A stretch of 64,000 nucleotides of DNA from Mesorhizobium prunaredense (GTDB lineage Bacteria > Pseudomonadota > Alphaproteobacteria > Rhizobiales > Rhizobiaceae): assembly GCF_900156895.1 (NCBI RefSeq), contig NZ_FTPD01000023.1, positions 289,000 through 352,999 on the forward strand, written 5' to 3'. Positions within the stretch are counted from its first letter, which is position 1; each line of letters starts with the position of its first letter. The translations under genes were made by a program, and so were the position numbers. The notes below the pieces were generated by a model, which was not told the origin of the DNA, did no database searches, and saw only the letters and a list, made by a program, of their open reading frames with translations. Of the stretch, positions 22,919 to 32,019 are shown piece after piece.

Positions 22919-23575
22919 ATGCTGCTGAGGCTGCACCAGATCGACAAATTCTACCCCACTGGCGAGGGGCCGTTGCATGTTCTGAACGGGATCGATCTTT
23001 CGCTGGAGGCGGGCAAGAGCCTTGCGCTGACCGGCGAGTCTGGCAGCGGCAAGAGCACGCTTTTGCACCTCGTTGCAGGGCTCGACAGCCCTGATGCGGG
23101 AGAAATCCACCTTGGCGGTACCAATATTGTGGGGCTGAACGATACAGCCCTTGCCGCCCTGCGGCGGGGAACAGTCGGACTTGTGTTCCAGCAGTTCAAC
23201 CTGATCCCTTCGCTTGATGTGGCGGCCAACCTTGCCTTTCAGGCTCGGCTTGCTGGCCGCCCTGATCCGGCATGGTTGAAAGTCCTTGCCAAACGGCTGG
23301 GCCTCGCCCAAGTCCTCACGCGCTACCCTGAACAACTGTCGGCCGGCCAGCAACAGCGGGTGGCGATCGGCCGGACCTTGGCCGCCCGGCCCCGGCTGGT
23401 TCTGGCTGATGAGCCCACGGGCAATCTGGATGAGGCAACAGGGGACGCTGTACTCGATCTTATGCTGTCGCTGGTGGCTGAAACGGGTGCCGCCCTGTTA
23501 ATGGTCACCCATTCCAACCGTCTGGCAAACCGGCTGAATGCCCGCGTTCACCTGCACGCGGGCCGGCTGGTGTGA
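22919..23575 (+). CDS. ABC transporter ATP-binding protein (AttE/LolD-like)
   Basis: A 218-aa ATPase of the LolD/MacB/FtsE type. It has Walker A GESGSGKST, Q-loop FQQFNLIPSLDV, signature LSAGQQQR (Ala for the first Gly of LSGGQ), Walker B LVLADEPT with TGNLDE, and the H-loop MVTHS. It energises the permease encoded next. The gene ends where the permease begins (overlapping TGATG). The three-gene order ATPase-FtsX permease-lipocalin-like protein matches AttEFGH-type systems. A longer upstream frame exists but the family starts at MLLRLHQID. Confidence 0.9.
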   Translation: MLLRLHQIDKFYPTGEGPLHVLNGIDLSLEAGKSLALTGESGSGKSTLLHLVAGLDSPDAGEIHLGGTNIVGLNDTALAALRRGTVGLVFQQFNLIPSLDVAANLAFQARLAGRPDPAWLKVLAKRLGLAQVLTRYPEQLSAGQQQRVAIGRTLAARPRLVLADEPTGNLDEATGDAVLDLMLSLVAETGAALLMVTHSNRLANRLNARVHLHAGRLV

Positions 23576-25983
23576 TGGTGTGGACCGGGCTGACAGCGCT
23601 CTTGTCTCACTGGCGCAGGCGGCCTGTCCAATTGGCGATGCTGCTTTTGGGGCTATCGCTGGCAACGGCGCTGTGGTCAGCGGTTCAGGCGATCAACGGT
23701 GAGGCGCGGGCGAGCTATGACCGTGCAGCGGCGATCCTTGGGCAGGACCGGCTCGCGCAACTAGTGCGTGAGGACGGGGCCCGGATGGATCAACAGGAGT
23801 TTGTGAGACTGCGGCGAGCAGGCTGGCTGGCTTCGCCGGTGATTGAAGGTGAAATGCGGTTTGGGGATGTGCGGTTGCGCGTCCTTGGCATTGACCCACT
23901 GACTTTGCCGCCGCAGGCGCAGCAGGTGGATGTTGCGGTGGGTGATGAGCTACTGCCGTTCATTACGGCGCCCGGTGTGCTCTATGCAGCTCCGGAGACC
24001 GCGACACGACTAACCGAGCAAGCAACACCTCCCGTGCGCGTGGCCGAGGGTTTGCCGCCTGGCACAGTCCTCACCGACATCGGGCAGGCGCAGGTCTTGC
24101 TTGGGGCAAAGGACAAGATCTCTCGTCTTTTGCTCTGGCCGGACCAACCGATTGGCCGCGCCCCTCTGGAGGTGACAGCCCCCGGCCTGACCCTGCGCGA
24201 GCCGAGCGAAACGGGGGATCTTGCCAGGCTGACCGACAGTTTTCACCTGAACCTGACGGCTTTCGGTTTTCTTGCCTTTGCGGTGGGGCTCTTCATCGTG
24301 CATTCCGCCATCGGTCTGGCTTTTGAACAGCGCCGCCCGGTGTTTCGCACGCTGCGCGCACTGGGCTTGCCGGCCCGCGTGCTGGTCCTTTTGCTGATCG
24401 CCGAGCTGCTGACCTTCGCCCTCCTCGCGGGGCTGGTAGGCGTGGCACTTGGCTATGTAGTCGCCTCGGCCCTTTTGCCCGACGTCGCCGCCACCCTGCG
24501 CGGGCTTTACGGGGCCGATGTGCCGGGAACGCTGTTGATCCGCCCCGCAGTGTGGGCAGCGGGGCTGGCCATCGCGGTAATCGGCACGCTGGTGGCGGCC
24601 GCACAGAGCCTCTGGCGGCTATGGCACCTGCCGCTGCTTGCAGCGGCCCAGCCTCGGGCCTGGGCGCGGGCTTCGGAGCGGGCACTGCGCGCGCAAGGCG
24701 TGGCTGCGATGGTGCTCCTGCTGACGGCGGCGGGAATTGCACACTTCGGATCCGGCCTCGAGGCGGGCTTTGCGCTTCTGGCGGCACTGCTGTTGGGGGC
24801 GGCACTGGCGCTGCCGCTCGTGCTGACGGGGATATTGCACCTTGGCGGCCGCTTGGCGCGTGGACCATTGGCTGAATGGTTTTGGGCCGACACGCGTCAA
24901 CAGCTTCCCGGCCTGTCATTGGCGCTAATGGCACTGCTGCTTGCGCTGGCAGTCAATGTGGGCGTCAGCACGATGGTGTCGAGCTTTCGGCTGACCTTCA
25001 CCGGCTGGCTCGATCAGCGTCTCGCCTCAGAGCTTTACGTGACCGCCCGCACCGAAGCAGAGGCCACGGCGATACGCGACTGGCTGGCCCAGCGCAGCGA
25101 CGCGGTCCTGCCGATCTGGAGCATTGAGGGCCGGGTCGCAGGCCAGCCCGCGGCAATATACGGCGTGGCCGATCATGCCACCTATCGCGACAACTGGCCG
25201 ATCCTCTCTGCAGTGCCGGAGGTGTGGGACCGGATCGCCACAGGCGACGGCGCCCTGATCAACGAACAACTGGCGCGGCGCCAGGAGTTGGGCTTGGGGG
25301 ACCAGATCACGCTGCCTGGTGGCTGGCGGGCCAGCATCGTCGGCGTCTATGCCGACTATGGCAACCCGATCGGCCAAGTGATCATCGGGATCGACACACT
25401 GCTCCAGCACTATTCTGACGTCTCCCGCCTGCGCTATGCCATTCGGATTGCCCCCGGCAAGGCCGAAGCACTGGCTGCGGGTTTGCGGGCGGAATTCGGG
25501 CTGCCCGCGCAGAACGTAATTGACCAGGCCGGGATCAAGGTCTTTTCGCTCAAAGTGTTTGAGCGCACATTCAGAGTGACAGCCGCGCTGAATGTGCTGA
25601 CGCTGGGAGTCGCGGGGCTGGCGATGTTTGCGAGCCTCATGACCCTGTCGGGGATGCGCCTACCGCAACTGGCGCCGGTCTGTGCCATGGGTCTGCCCCG
25701 CCGCCACCTCGCATGGCTGGAGCTTTGGCGCGGCTTGTTGTTGGCAGGCTTGACCATGCTGGCCGCTCTGCCTGTAGGTATCGGGCTCGCCTTTGTTCTG
25801 CTGGCGGTGGTGAATGTGGAGGCTTTTGGCTGGCGTCTGCCGATGCACCTTTTTCCCGGTGACTGGGCGCGGCTGGCGGCGCTCGCGTTGCTGGCGGCCG
25901 GACTTGCAGCCGCCGCGCCTGCTTGGCGGCTGGCGCGCCTTTCGCCATCGGATTTGCTGAAGGTATTTGCACATGAGCGTTAG
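23575..25983 (+). CDS. FtsX/MacB-like ABC transporter permease (AttFG-like)
   Basis: A large permease of 802 aa. There is an N-terminal membrane helix (LAMLLLGLSLATALWSAVQA), a periplasmic domain, and a first helix bundle around residues 230-330. A second set of helices lies near 390-460, another periplasmic domain follows, and a terminal FtsX domain (residues about 680-795) carries TLSGMRLPQLAPVCAMGLPR. The duplicated FtsX-domain layout fits AttF/AttG or lipoprotein-type permeases that work by mechanotransmission rather than classical import. It overlaps its ATPase at the start and the AttH-like gene by 11 bases at the end. Confidence 0.88.
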   Translation: MVWTGLTALLSHWRRRPVQLAMLLLGLSLATALWSAVQAINGEARASYDRAAAILGQDRLAQLVREDGARMDQQEFVRLRRAGWLASPVIEGEMRFGDVRLRVLGIDPLTLPPQAQQVDVAVGDELLPFITAPGVLYAAPETATRLTEQATPPVRVAEGLPPGTVLTDIGQAQVLLGAKDKISRLLLWPDQPIGRAPLEVTAPGLTLREPSETGDLARLTDSFHLNLTAFGFLAFAVGLFIVHSAIGLAFEQRRPVFRTLRALGLPARVLVLLLIAELLTFALLAGLVGVALGYVVASALLPDVAATLRGLYGADVPGTLLIRPAVWAAGLAIAVIGTLVAAAQSLWRLWHLPLLAAAQPRAWARASERALRAQGVAAMVLLLTAAGIAHFGSGLEAGFALLAALLLGAALALPLVLTGILHLGGRLARGPLAEWFWADTRQQLPGLSLALMALLLALAVNVGVSTMVSSFRLTFTGWLDQRLASELYVTARTEAEATAIRDWLAQRSDAVLPIWSIEGRVAGQPAAIYGVADHATYRDNWPILSAVPEVWDRIATGDGALINEQLARRQELGLGDQITLPGGWRASIVGVYADYGNPIGQVIIGIDTLLQHYSDVSRLRYAIRIAPGKAEALAAGLRAEFGLPAQNVIDQAGIKVFSLKVFERTFRVTAALNVLTLGVAGLAMFASLMTLSGMRLPQLAPVCAMGLPRRHLAWLELWRGLLLAGLTMLAALPVGIGLAFVLLAVVNVEAFGWRLPMHLFPGDWARLAALALLAAGLAAAAPAWRLARLSPSDLLKVFAHER

Positions 25984-27028
25984 AGCATTGCTGATCTACA
26001 TGAGCTTGGCCGCACCTGCCTTTGGCCAGGGTTTTGCTGGGCTTGGCACAGAGGCTGACGGGTTTTCAGTGCCCCAGCCGGGGACTGCATTCAACTTTCC
26101 GGCAGACCACGGCCCGCACCCCGGTTACCGGATCGAATGGTGGTATTTGACGGCCAACCTGCAAGCTGCGGATGGAGCGGACTATGGCGTGCAATGGACT
26201 CTTTTCCGATCCGCCCTGGCCCCGGTGGAGCGGTCCGGCTGGTCCAGTCCGCAGCTTTGGATGGGCCATGCGGGGCTGACGACGCGAACGCACCAATTCG
26301 TGGCCGAACGGCTGGCACGGGGCGGCATCGGCCAGGCGGGGGTTTCGGCTGCACCCTTTGCGGCCTGGATTGACAACTGGCAGATGGCAGGCCGGGCCCT
26401 GCCAGAGGCGGATGCGCTGTCGGCGCTCGATCTGCACGCGGCGGGACAGGCGTTTTCCTACGAACTGGCACTGGACGCCAAAGGCCCTCTGGTGCCGCAG
26501 GGAGTGCAGGGCTACTCGGTGAAATCCGAGAGGGGGCAGGCGAGCTATTACTACTCGCAACCATTCTACCACGTGACCGGTACACTGACCCTTCCGGCGG
26601 GCGTGATTGCGGTGTCCGGTCAGGCGTGGTTGGACCACGAATGGTCCTCGCAGCCGCTGGCTGAGGATCAGACCGGGTGGGACTGGTTCTCCTTGCATTT
26701 CGACAGCGGCGAAAAGATGATGGGCTTTCGCCTACGCGACGGAGGCGCGGGCTTTACATCGGCCACATGGATCAAGGCCGACGGCAGGCCGCAGCCGCAG
26801 GCCCCCGGCGCGCTAAGGGTGACGCCGCTCGAAACGGCTGCAGTCGCGGGACGTAGCGTGCCGATCCGCTGGAGGGCGCAATTGCCGGAAAACGGAGTGG
26901 ATGTGACCATCCGGACGCTGAACCCAGAAGCATGGATGGACACACGCTTTCCCTATTGGGAAGGCCCGATCCGATTTGAGGGCACCCATGCCGGGCGCGG
27001 CTATCTCGAGATGACAGGCTATGAGTGA
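25973..27028 (+). CDS. AttH-like secreted lipocalin/CrtC-domain protein
   Basis: A 351-aa protein starting MSVRALLIYMSLAAPAFGQG, a signal peptide. It continues with the family hallmark DHGPHPGYRIEWWYLTANL and DYGVQWTLFRSAL and, in the second half, SGQAWLDHEWSSQPL, all typical of AttH/CrtC-type (carotenoid hydratase-like, DUF2006) proteins. It should sit in the periplasm and work with the ABC unit upstream, whose gene it overlaps. Relatives are called predicted secreted hydrolases, but the reaction is not established. Confidence 0.88.
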   Translation: MSVRALLIYMSLAAPAFGQGFAGLGTEADGFSVPQPGTAFNFPADHGPHPGYRIEWWYLTANLQAADGADYGVQWTLFRSALAPVERSGWSSPQLWMGHAGLTTRTHQFVAERLARGGIGQAGVSAAPFAAWIDNWQMAGRALPEADALSALDLHAAGQAFSYELALDAKGPLVPQGVQGYSVKSERGQASYYYSQPFYHVTGTLTLPAGVIAVSGQAWLDHEWSSQPLAEDQTGWDWFSLHFDSGEKMMGFRLRDGGAGFTSATWIKADGRPQPQAPGALRVTPLETAAVAGRSVPIRWRAQLPENGVDVTIRTLNPEAWMDTRFPYWEGPIRFEGTHAGRGYLEMTGYE

Positions 27029-27137
27029 CTGGAGGACGCTGCTCAATCGCGAGATCGCGACGGTTGGCGAATTGCCGAAAATGGAGAAGGTTAGTTTCCA
27101 GCGCCCTTCCCGCTACCAAAACTACTTGAACCATTGA
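27021..27137 (+). CDS. Short ORF overlapping the attH-like gene (38 aa), possibly truncated
   Basis: The ATG overlaps the end of the AttH-like gene by 8 bases. The product is MSDWRTLLNREIATVGELPK then MEKVSFQRPSRYQNYLNH. The tail is encoded across the tRNA-like repeat (27108-27120), so this may be a gene whose 3' end was exchanged when DNA joined at that point. It is equally possible that it is not translated. Confidence 0.35.
   Translation: MSDWRTLLNREIATVGELPKMEKVSFQRPSRYQNYLNH
27108..27120 (+). repeat. Second copy of tRNA 3'-end sequence, candidate attachment site (right)
   Basis: The bases TCCCGCTACCAAA repeat those at 1278-1290 in the same orientation. DNA to the right is AT-rich for about 60 bases and then becomes the catabolic block. 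If both are att cores, the segment between them is about 25.8 kb. Confidence 0.4.
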
Positions 27138-27363
27138 AATAGCTAAAAAATCTATGCACAATGGTAGCGCTTTCGTTTGAAATTGATCAAGAAGTTTAAC
27201 GTGGCCCTCGTTTTCCACGCGCCAGGTGATTTCAGAGGCGAGGAAGAGCAGCACGCGTTTTACTCCTCCCTGAAAGCGCGCTCGATCCGATCAGCAAGGG
27301 CTTCACGATACAAGACAACATCGTGCGCCTGCCGGTCGAAAAGATTTCGCCGGCCGCTGATGA

Positions 27364-28290
27364 TCAGGCGGCGCCTTCCAGATAGCGCTTGTCGAAGACG
27401 CCTTCGGCAGCATCGCACTTCGACTTGTCGAGCAGGTTCGCCCTGACCATCAGGTCGATCGTCGTCTTGAGCGCCTTGTCTGGCACGGCCAGGCCCTGCG
27501 GCCACATGCCCATGCCACGCATATATTCCAGGCCCCGTCGCGCCAGGGATTCGCTTTCGGGTGTGGTAATGCGCTGGAAGATCGGCAGGGTGATGCGATG
27601 GTTGGCCGCTTCATTCGTGACCGAATGCGCCTCGATCAGCGCCTTGAGGAAGCGGGTCACGAGATCGCGGTTCGCTGCGAGCCAGGATGCCTTGCCGATG
27701 ACAGCGGTGAAGACGACCTCGGGGATTGCGGCGCTGACTTCCCCGAGCAGATTGTAGCCCTTGTCCTGCGCGAGGAAATTCCATGGTGCGGGCTGCGGAG
27801 CGCAGTCGATTTTGCCTGCCTGCAGCGCCTCCCACCGCTTGGTGTGAATGCCGGCCAGGGCAAACTCATAATCGCCGGGGTAGTGCAGCCCTGCCGCGGC
27901 CAGCATGATCTGCGTGTAGATCGCGGTGCCCTCCGTCAGCGAGGACGTGCCGACTTTCTTGCCCCTCAGTTCGGCAAGCGAGCCGATGCCCGGGCGCGCC
28001 ACGATCGACATCGGCAGGCGCACGGCGTTGGCTGCAACGATACGCAACTCTCCTCCCCGGACGAAGTCGGCAACGGCGCCTTCCGGCGGCGTAATCGCCA
28101 GATCCGCTTCGCCGTCGAGAACGGCCGCGGTCGCCTTTTCGACGCTGCCCATGCGCTTGTAGTCGATCCGGATGCCGTGCTTTTCGAAAAGGCCCTGTTC
28201 GTCGGCGACGAAGACAGGAAGCCAGTTGAACCCCTGCGCGCCGCCCGCGAGCCGAAGATCGGCGAGGCCGGCAGGTTCCTGGTCAGTCAT
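27364..28290 (-). CDS. ABC-type substrate-binding protein, NitT/TauT (SsuA/ThiY-like) family, no signal peptide
   Basis: A 308-aa protein of the NMT1/SsuA fold. It has LRLAGGAQGFNWLPVFVADEQGLFEKHGI, the second-lobe motif VRLPMSIVARPGIGSLAELRGKKVGTSS, and a helical C-terminus. Relatives bind sulfonates, nitrate, pyrimidine precursors or aromatic acids. It lacks a secretion signal and no permease or ATPase is adjacent, so it may act as a cytosolic sensor or rely on partners elsewhere. A GGAGGA site precedes the ATG. Its promoter region contains two of the palindromes of the proposed TetR regulon. Confidence 0.82.
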   Translation of the reverse strand: MTDQEPAGLADLRLAGGAQGFNWLPVFVADEQGLFEKHGIRIDYKRMGSVEKATAAVLDGEADLAITPPEGAVADFVRGGELRIVAANAVRLPMSIVARPGIGSLAELRGKKVGTSSLTEGTAIYTQIMLAAAGLHYPGDYEFALAGIHTKRWEALQAGKIDCAPQPAPWNFLAQDKGYNLLGEVSAAIPEVVFTAVIGKASWLAANRDLVTRFLKALIEAHSVTNEAANHRITLPIFQRITTPESESLARRGLEYMRGMGMWPQGLAVPDKALKTTIDLMVRANLLDKSKCDAAEGVFDKRYLEGAA

Positions 28291-28403
28291 GGCGATATCC
28301 TCCGTTGAAACTTCCGGCGCAGGCGCCGGCCTCTGTCTGGCGAGATGCGGTTCGGTTCTACGGCCCTGATGCCGGGCACATTGACAGACGCATAATAATT
28401 TGA

Positions 28404-28438
28404 GATACCATCTAGTATCTAAAAAACATACGGTATGT
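28404..28438. promoter_or_regulatory. Paired GATAC/GTATC palindromes in divergent promoter region
   Basis: GATACCATCTAGTATC (28404-28419) and ACATACGGTATGT (28426-28438) are adjacent inverted repeats between the leftward binding-protein gene and the rightward membrane-protein gene. The first matches the pattern seen at 36817, 41440, 49129 and 49707, so the same regulator, probably the TetR protein encoded at 48485-49102, may bind here. Confidence 0.5.
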
Positions 28439-28560
28439 CAACATACCGAACGAGGAAGTCGGCTGATGTAACATCGAGCCGAAGGAGGAAACATGCGCCC
28501 TCACCAAGAGTGTCGCCGATATCAGCAGCCGACAGTTCGACGCGCTGCGGAACAGCTGAC

Positions 28561-29424
28561 ATGAGCGGCCTGGCGCAATCACCACAGGAAGCGATGGTCC
28601 TGGGCATGGTTACGGCTGGTTTGCTGGCGCTTGTGGCAGCTGGGCTGCTGCGCTGGCTTCGCGCCGGGAAGCTCTGGACGGACCTCCTGGTGCCCGCTTC
28701 CTTCCTCGTCGCTTACTGGCTGGCCTACAACAAGGTGCCGTCTTTCCCGCCAGTAGGTGCGGTCAACAAGGTCTTCTTCGTCGCCGTGATTGGAACGGCG
28801 CTCGGTGTCCTGGCCGAGGCCGCCGGCCGTGGCATGCTGGGTCGCGCACTTGTCCTTGCCCAGCCGATCGCGTCCGCCGCGTATATAGGAGCGGCTCGGC
28901 TGCCCGATGCGCTCCCGGAAGTGGCGGTGGCCGCGTTATGGGGCCTGCTGGTGATGCATGGCCTTTCCGGTGGAACAGACCGGGCCGAGGATGAATCCGG
29001 CACAAGGCGCGCCGCCTTGCTCGGCATCGCATGCGCCGGATTCGCGCCGATCGCGCTATTGGGGGCATCGTCCTCGAGCTTCCAGCTCAGCCTGCTTTTC
29101 GCAGCCGCCCTAGCGGCCATTGTCGCCACCAATATCTCAAATCCGGATTTCGGATTCCGCTCCGCATCCCTCTTGGGAGGAGCAGGTGGCATGATAGCGG
29201 TCGCGCAGACCGTCACGCTGATCACGCGCAAGACCGACATGCCGGCGCTGGCCGTGCTGTCATTGGTCTTTGTCGCGCCGTTTGTCGTCGATCCGGTTTT
29301 GCGCCGGATCCGCGCCACGAACAAAGCCGTCCGCCTCGCCGCATTTGTCGGGATTTGCCTGCTGCCAGTCGGCGCATCCCTGGCGATTGTGATCGCGCGG
29401 TATGGCTCAAGCTTCCCGGTATGA
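28561..29424 (+). CDS. Polytopic membrane protein, unknown
   Basis: A 287-aa, highly hydrophobic protein with about eight or nine membrane helices. It starts MSGLAQSPQEAMVLGMVTAG and includes LLVPASFLVAYWLAYNKVPS and a final helix LAAFVGICLLPVGASLAIVI. No transporter signature is recognised. The ATG is preceded by GGAACAG. The YceI-like gene follows after 46 bases, so the two may be co-transcribed. Confidence 0.65.
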   Translation: MSGLAQSPQEAMVLGMVTAGLLALVAAGLLRWLRAGKLWTDLLVPASFLVAYWLAYNKVPSFPPVGAVNKVFFVAVIGTALGVLAEAAGRGMLGRALVLAQPIASAAYIGAARLPDALPEVAVAALWGLLVMHGLSGGTDRAEDESGTRRAALLGIACAGFAPIALLGASSSSFQLSLLFAAALAAIVATNISNPDFGFRSASLLGGAGGMIAVAQTVTLITRKTDMPALAVLSLVFVAPFVVDPVLRRIRATNKAVRLAAFVGICLLPVGASLAIVIARYGSSFPV

Positions 29425-29470
29425 CCCGGAAGAGAACTGTCGGAAACCATTTTAGGAGGAAGTTACACCT

Positions 29471-30058
29471 ATGTCGAAACTACTGCGGACCACCTTGCTT
29501 GCCGCCACGATCGCCTGGTTGCCGCTAGCCGCCGAAACAGCCGCGGCTGGGACTTTCGAAATCGATCCCGTGCATTCGGGCATCGCTTTCTTCATCGACC
29601 ATCTCGGCTTCTCGCAAGTGATCGGAACGGCGAAGGAGTTCTCGGGCACGTTCGCGTTCGACGCCGCCCACCCGGCTGACAGCAGCCTCGACGTTGCAGT
29701 GAAAGTTGCCGGCATCTCGACCAACAACAGCCAGCGCGATAGCGACATCCAGGGCGCCGACTGGTTCAACGCAACCGAGTTCCCGCAGATCACCTTTGTC
29801 GGGCGGGAATTCAAGGCGGTCGATGCCAAATCCGGAACGATCACGGGCGATCTCACGATCGCAGGGGTGACAAAGCCGGCCACGCTGGACGTCACCTTCA
29901 ACAAGGAAGGCGAGAACCCGTGGGACAAGAGCCACGTCGTCGGCTTCAGTGCGCGAACTTCGATCAAACGCAGCGACTTCGGCATGAAGGCCGCGCTCGG
30001 AATGATCGGCGACGACGTGAGCCTCGTGATTCAGGTTGAAGGGCGTGCCCGTTCATAA
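29471..30058 (+). CDS. YceI family periplasmic protein
   Basis: A 195-aa secreted protein. The signal peptide is MSKLLRTTLLAATIAWLPLA plus AETAAA. The YceI lipocalin-like domain follows: FEIDPVHSGIAFFIDHLGFS, the KEFSGTFAFDAAHPADSSLDV strand pair, DWFNATEFPQITFVG and FSARTSIKRSDFGM. YceI proteins bind isoprenoid or other lipophilic molecules in the periplasm. In a catabolic context it could carry a hydrophobic substrate, but that is inference. A GGAGGAAG site precedes the ATG. Confidence 0.92.
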   Translation: MSKLLRTTLLAATIAWLPLAAETAAAGTFEIDPVHSGIAFFIDHLGFSQVIGTAKEFSGTFAFDAAHPADSSLDVAVKVAGISTNNSQRDSDIQGADWFNATEFPQITFVGREFKAVDAKSGTITGDLTIAGVTKPATLDVTFNKEGENPWDKSHVVGFSARTSIKRSDFGMKAALGMIGDDVSLVIQVEGRARS

Positions 30059-30189
30059 TTCACGGTGACCATCCGGCAGGCTGTCGCCTGCCGGATGGCT
30101 CGATGGAAGCGGATCCCATCGGCAGCGTTCGTTCAGGCTGGTTCGGTCACCATCACCCACGGATTGCGCCAAGTGAAACTTGCCGCGGC

Positions 30190-30924
30190 CTACTCTGCGG
30201 CCACGGGATCCGGACGCCTGAAGGCATCGGCCGTCCCACTTTGCGCGAAAAGGTGGCTTGCATGAGCAATGACGTTCTCGGTCGTCTCGCGGATATGCCG
30301 GTCGACCAGATCCTGCGCCGTGGCCGTGTCGCGGGCGATGACCCTATCCATGATCATCTTGTGCTCGACGTCCTTTGCGCGCCATTGCGGGCGAAACTGC
30401 GAGGACATCCTGCGGTAGCGGTGGGCGCGCTCAAAAAGCTTCTGCCGGATCTCGAGCAGATTGGGCGAACCGCATGCAGCGACCAGCGACAGGTGGAACG
30501 CACTGTGCAACGTGGCCCATTCGTCGGAGAGATAGTAGCTCGCACCAAGCCGGCTTTGCAGGCGATCCATCCGATGGAAGGCGGCCATGATGTCCGCCTC
30601 CCAGCGATCGTCGCCACGATCGATTGCCAGCTTGATGCACTGCCGTTCGACGAGCACACGGACATCCGTCAGATCGTTGAGATCAAACAGCGAGACTGGC
30701 GCGACCAGGAACCCGCGCTGCCCCTCCGCCACAACCAGGCCTTCGGCCACCAGCCGCGACAGGGCCTCGCGCAGAGTGGAGAAGCTGACTTCATACAACT
30801 CCCTCAGCGTCTCGAAGCGCAGCTTGGTTCCCGGTTTCAAGGCACAGCTGATGATGTCGCTCCGCATGCGCGCCAACACATCCCCAGCGCGTGTCTCTCC
30901 GGCAGCCTTGAGGGTGTTACCCAT
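30190..30924 (-). CDS. GntR family regulator, FadR subfamily (FCD domain)
   Basis: A 244-aa regulator. Its N-terminal winged helix has MRSDIISCALKPGTKLRFET and the recognition part LRELYEVSFSTLREALSRLVAEGLV. The C-terminal FCD domain has the metal/ligand-binding pattern with FHLSLVAACGSPNLLEI and HRYRR. Relatives respond to organic or aromatic acids. It stands alone between the YceI-like gene and fghA. Its targets are unknown; the T-rich TTTTCGAAAT-type motif in several nearby intergenic regions is one candidate site, including one just upstream of this gene. Confidence 0.88.
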   Translation of the reverse strand: MGNTLKAAGETRAGDVLARMRSDIISCALKPGTKLRFETLRELYEVSFSTLREALSRLVAEGLVVAEGQRGFLVAPVSLFDLNDLTDVRVLVERQCIKLAIDRGDDRWEADIMAAFHRMDRLQSRLGASYYLSDEWATLHSAFHLSLVAACGSPNLLEIRQKLFERAHRYRRMSSQFRPQWRAKDVEHKMIMDRVIARDTATAQDLVDRHIRETTENVIAHASHLFAQSGTADAFRRPDPVAAE

Positions 30925-31032
30925 GCATACGACTCCGCATTGAATTATCGCGGAGATTACTGCGGATTTTCGAAATAATCAAACCTGCCGCGTCGAAGCG
31001 GCGGGATACCGGCCAGGGCGGGCGTGTTGGCC

Positions 31033-31887
31033 TCAGCCGTTAAGCAACAGCCTCTCAGCATGCCAGCGCAGATGGTCGTCCATGAAGGTCGAAATGAAGA
31101 AATACGAATGGTCGTATCCATCCTGCATGCGCAGTTTCAGTGGAATGCCGGCCTTGGCGCAGGCCGCCTCCAGGAGCCAGGGCCTTAGCCCGTCATTCAG
31201 GAACCCGTCGGATGTCCCCTGGTCGGCGAGAAATTCCTGAAAGCGATGCCCATCCTCAATGAGCGATGTGGTGTCGTAGATCCGCCACGAGGCTTCATCC
31301 ACGCCGAGGTATTTTTCGAGGGCCGGCCTCGACCAGCCGGCTGTGCTTGGCTGCACGATCGGCGCGAAGGCCGAGCAACTCCTGAACCGCTCCGGGTTCT
31401 TCAAGGCAATCGTCAATGCACCATGCCCGCCCATTGAATGGCCGGTTATGGCTTGGCGTGACATGTCTGCCGGAAAATTCGCAGCGATCAACGCCGGCAG
31501 CTCCTCGACGATATAGGAATACATCCGGTAATTCTTCGCATAAGGCTCCTGCGTCGCATTGAGGTAGAAACCGGCGCCGCAGCCAAACTGCCAATTGTCC
31601 TTCTCGTCGGGGATGTCGGCACCGCGCGGACTGGTGTCCGGACAGACGACGATCAGGCCAAGTTCGGCGGCCATGCGCCGGTATTCGCCTTTATCCATGA
31701 CATTTTGATGGGTGCAGGTCAGGCCCGACAAATACCACACCACCGGGCAAGGCGTTTCCTCAGCCTGTGGAGGCACGAAAACGGCAAACGTCATGTCGCA
31801 GGAGCAACTCGTCGACAGGTGCGAATAGACGCCCTGCACCCCGCCATGGGATTTTGCCTGGGAGATGGTGTTCATGGGTTCCGGCAT
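31033..31887 (-). CDS. fghA: S-formylglutathione hydrolase
   Basis: It hydrolyses S-formylglutathione to formate and glutathione, the second step of glutathione-dependent formaldehyde removal. The 284-aa alpha/beta hydrolase carries YLSGLTCTHQNVMDKGEYRR, the nucleophile elbow GHSMGGHGAL (Ser151) and the C-terminal catalytic-His region DGYDHSYFFISTFMDDHLRWH. The start at 31887 is chosen because GGAGAAGG lies 6 bases ahead; a TTG 8 codons earlier is in frame. Its presence here suggests that a pathway in this block releases formaldehyde. Confidence 0.93.
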   Translation of the reverse strand: MPEPMNTISQAKSHGGVQGVYSHLSTSCSCDMTFAVFVPPQAEETPCPVVWYLSGLTCTHQNVMDKGEYRRMAAELGLIVVCPDTSPRGADIPDEKDNWQFGCGAGFYLNATQEPYAKNYRMYSYIVEELPALIAANFPADMSRQAITGHSMGGHGALTIALKNPERFRSCSAFAPIVQPSTAGWSRPALEKYLGVDEASWRIYDTTSLIEDGHRFQEFLADQGTSDGFLNDGLRPWLLEAACAKAGIPLKLRMQDGYDHSYFFISTFMDDHLRWHAERLLLNG

Positions 31888-32019
31888 GTCGTCCTTCTCC
31901 ACCAATTTCAAGCGCCAATGATAGCCATCTATGGCATCGGCTGCGGCTGCGGCAAGCCTGGTGGATCAGGTTGCCCGATGTCGGGCGGCACCAGCAGATG
32001 GTTGGCGTGCGGCAGTCCG

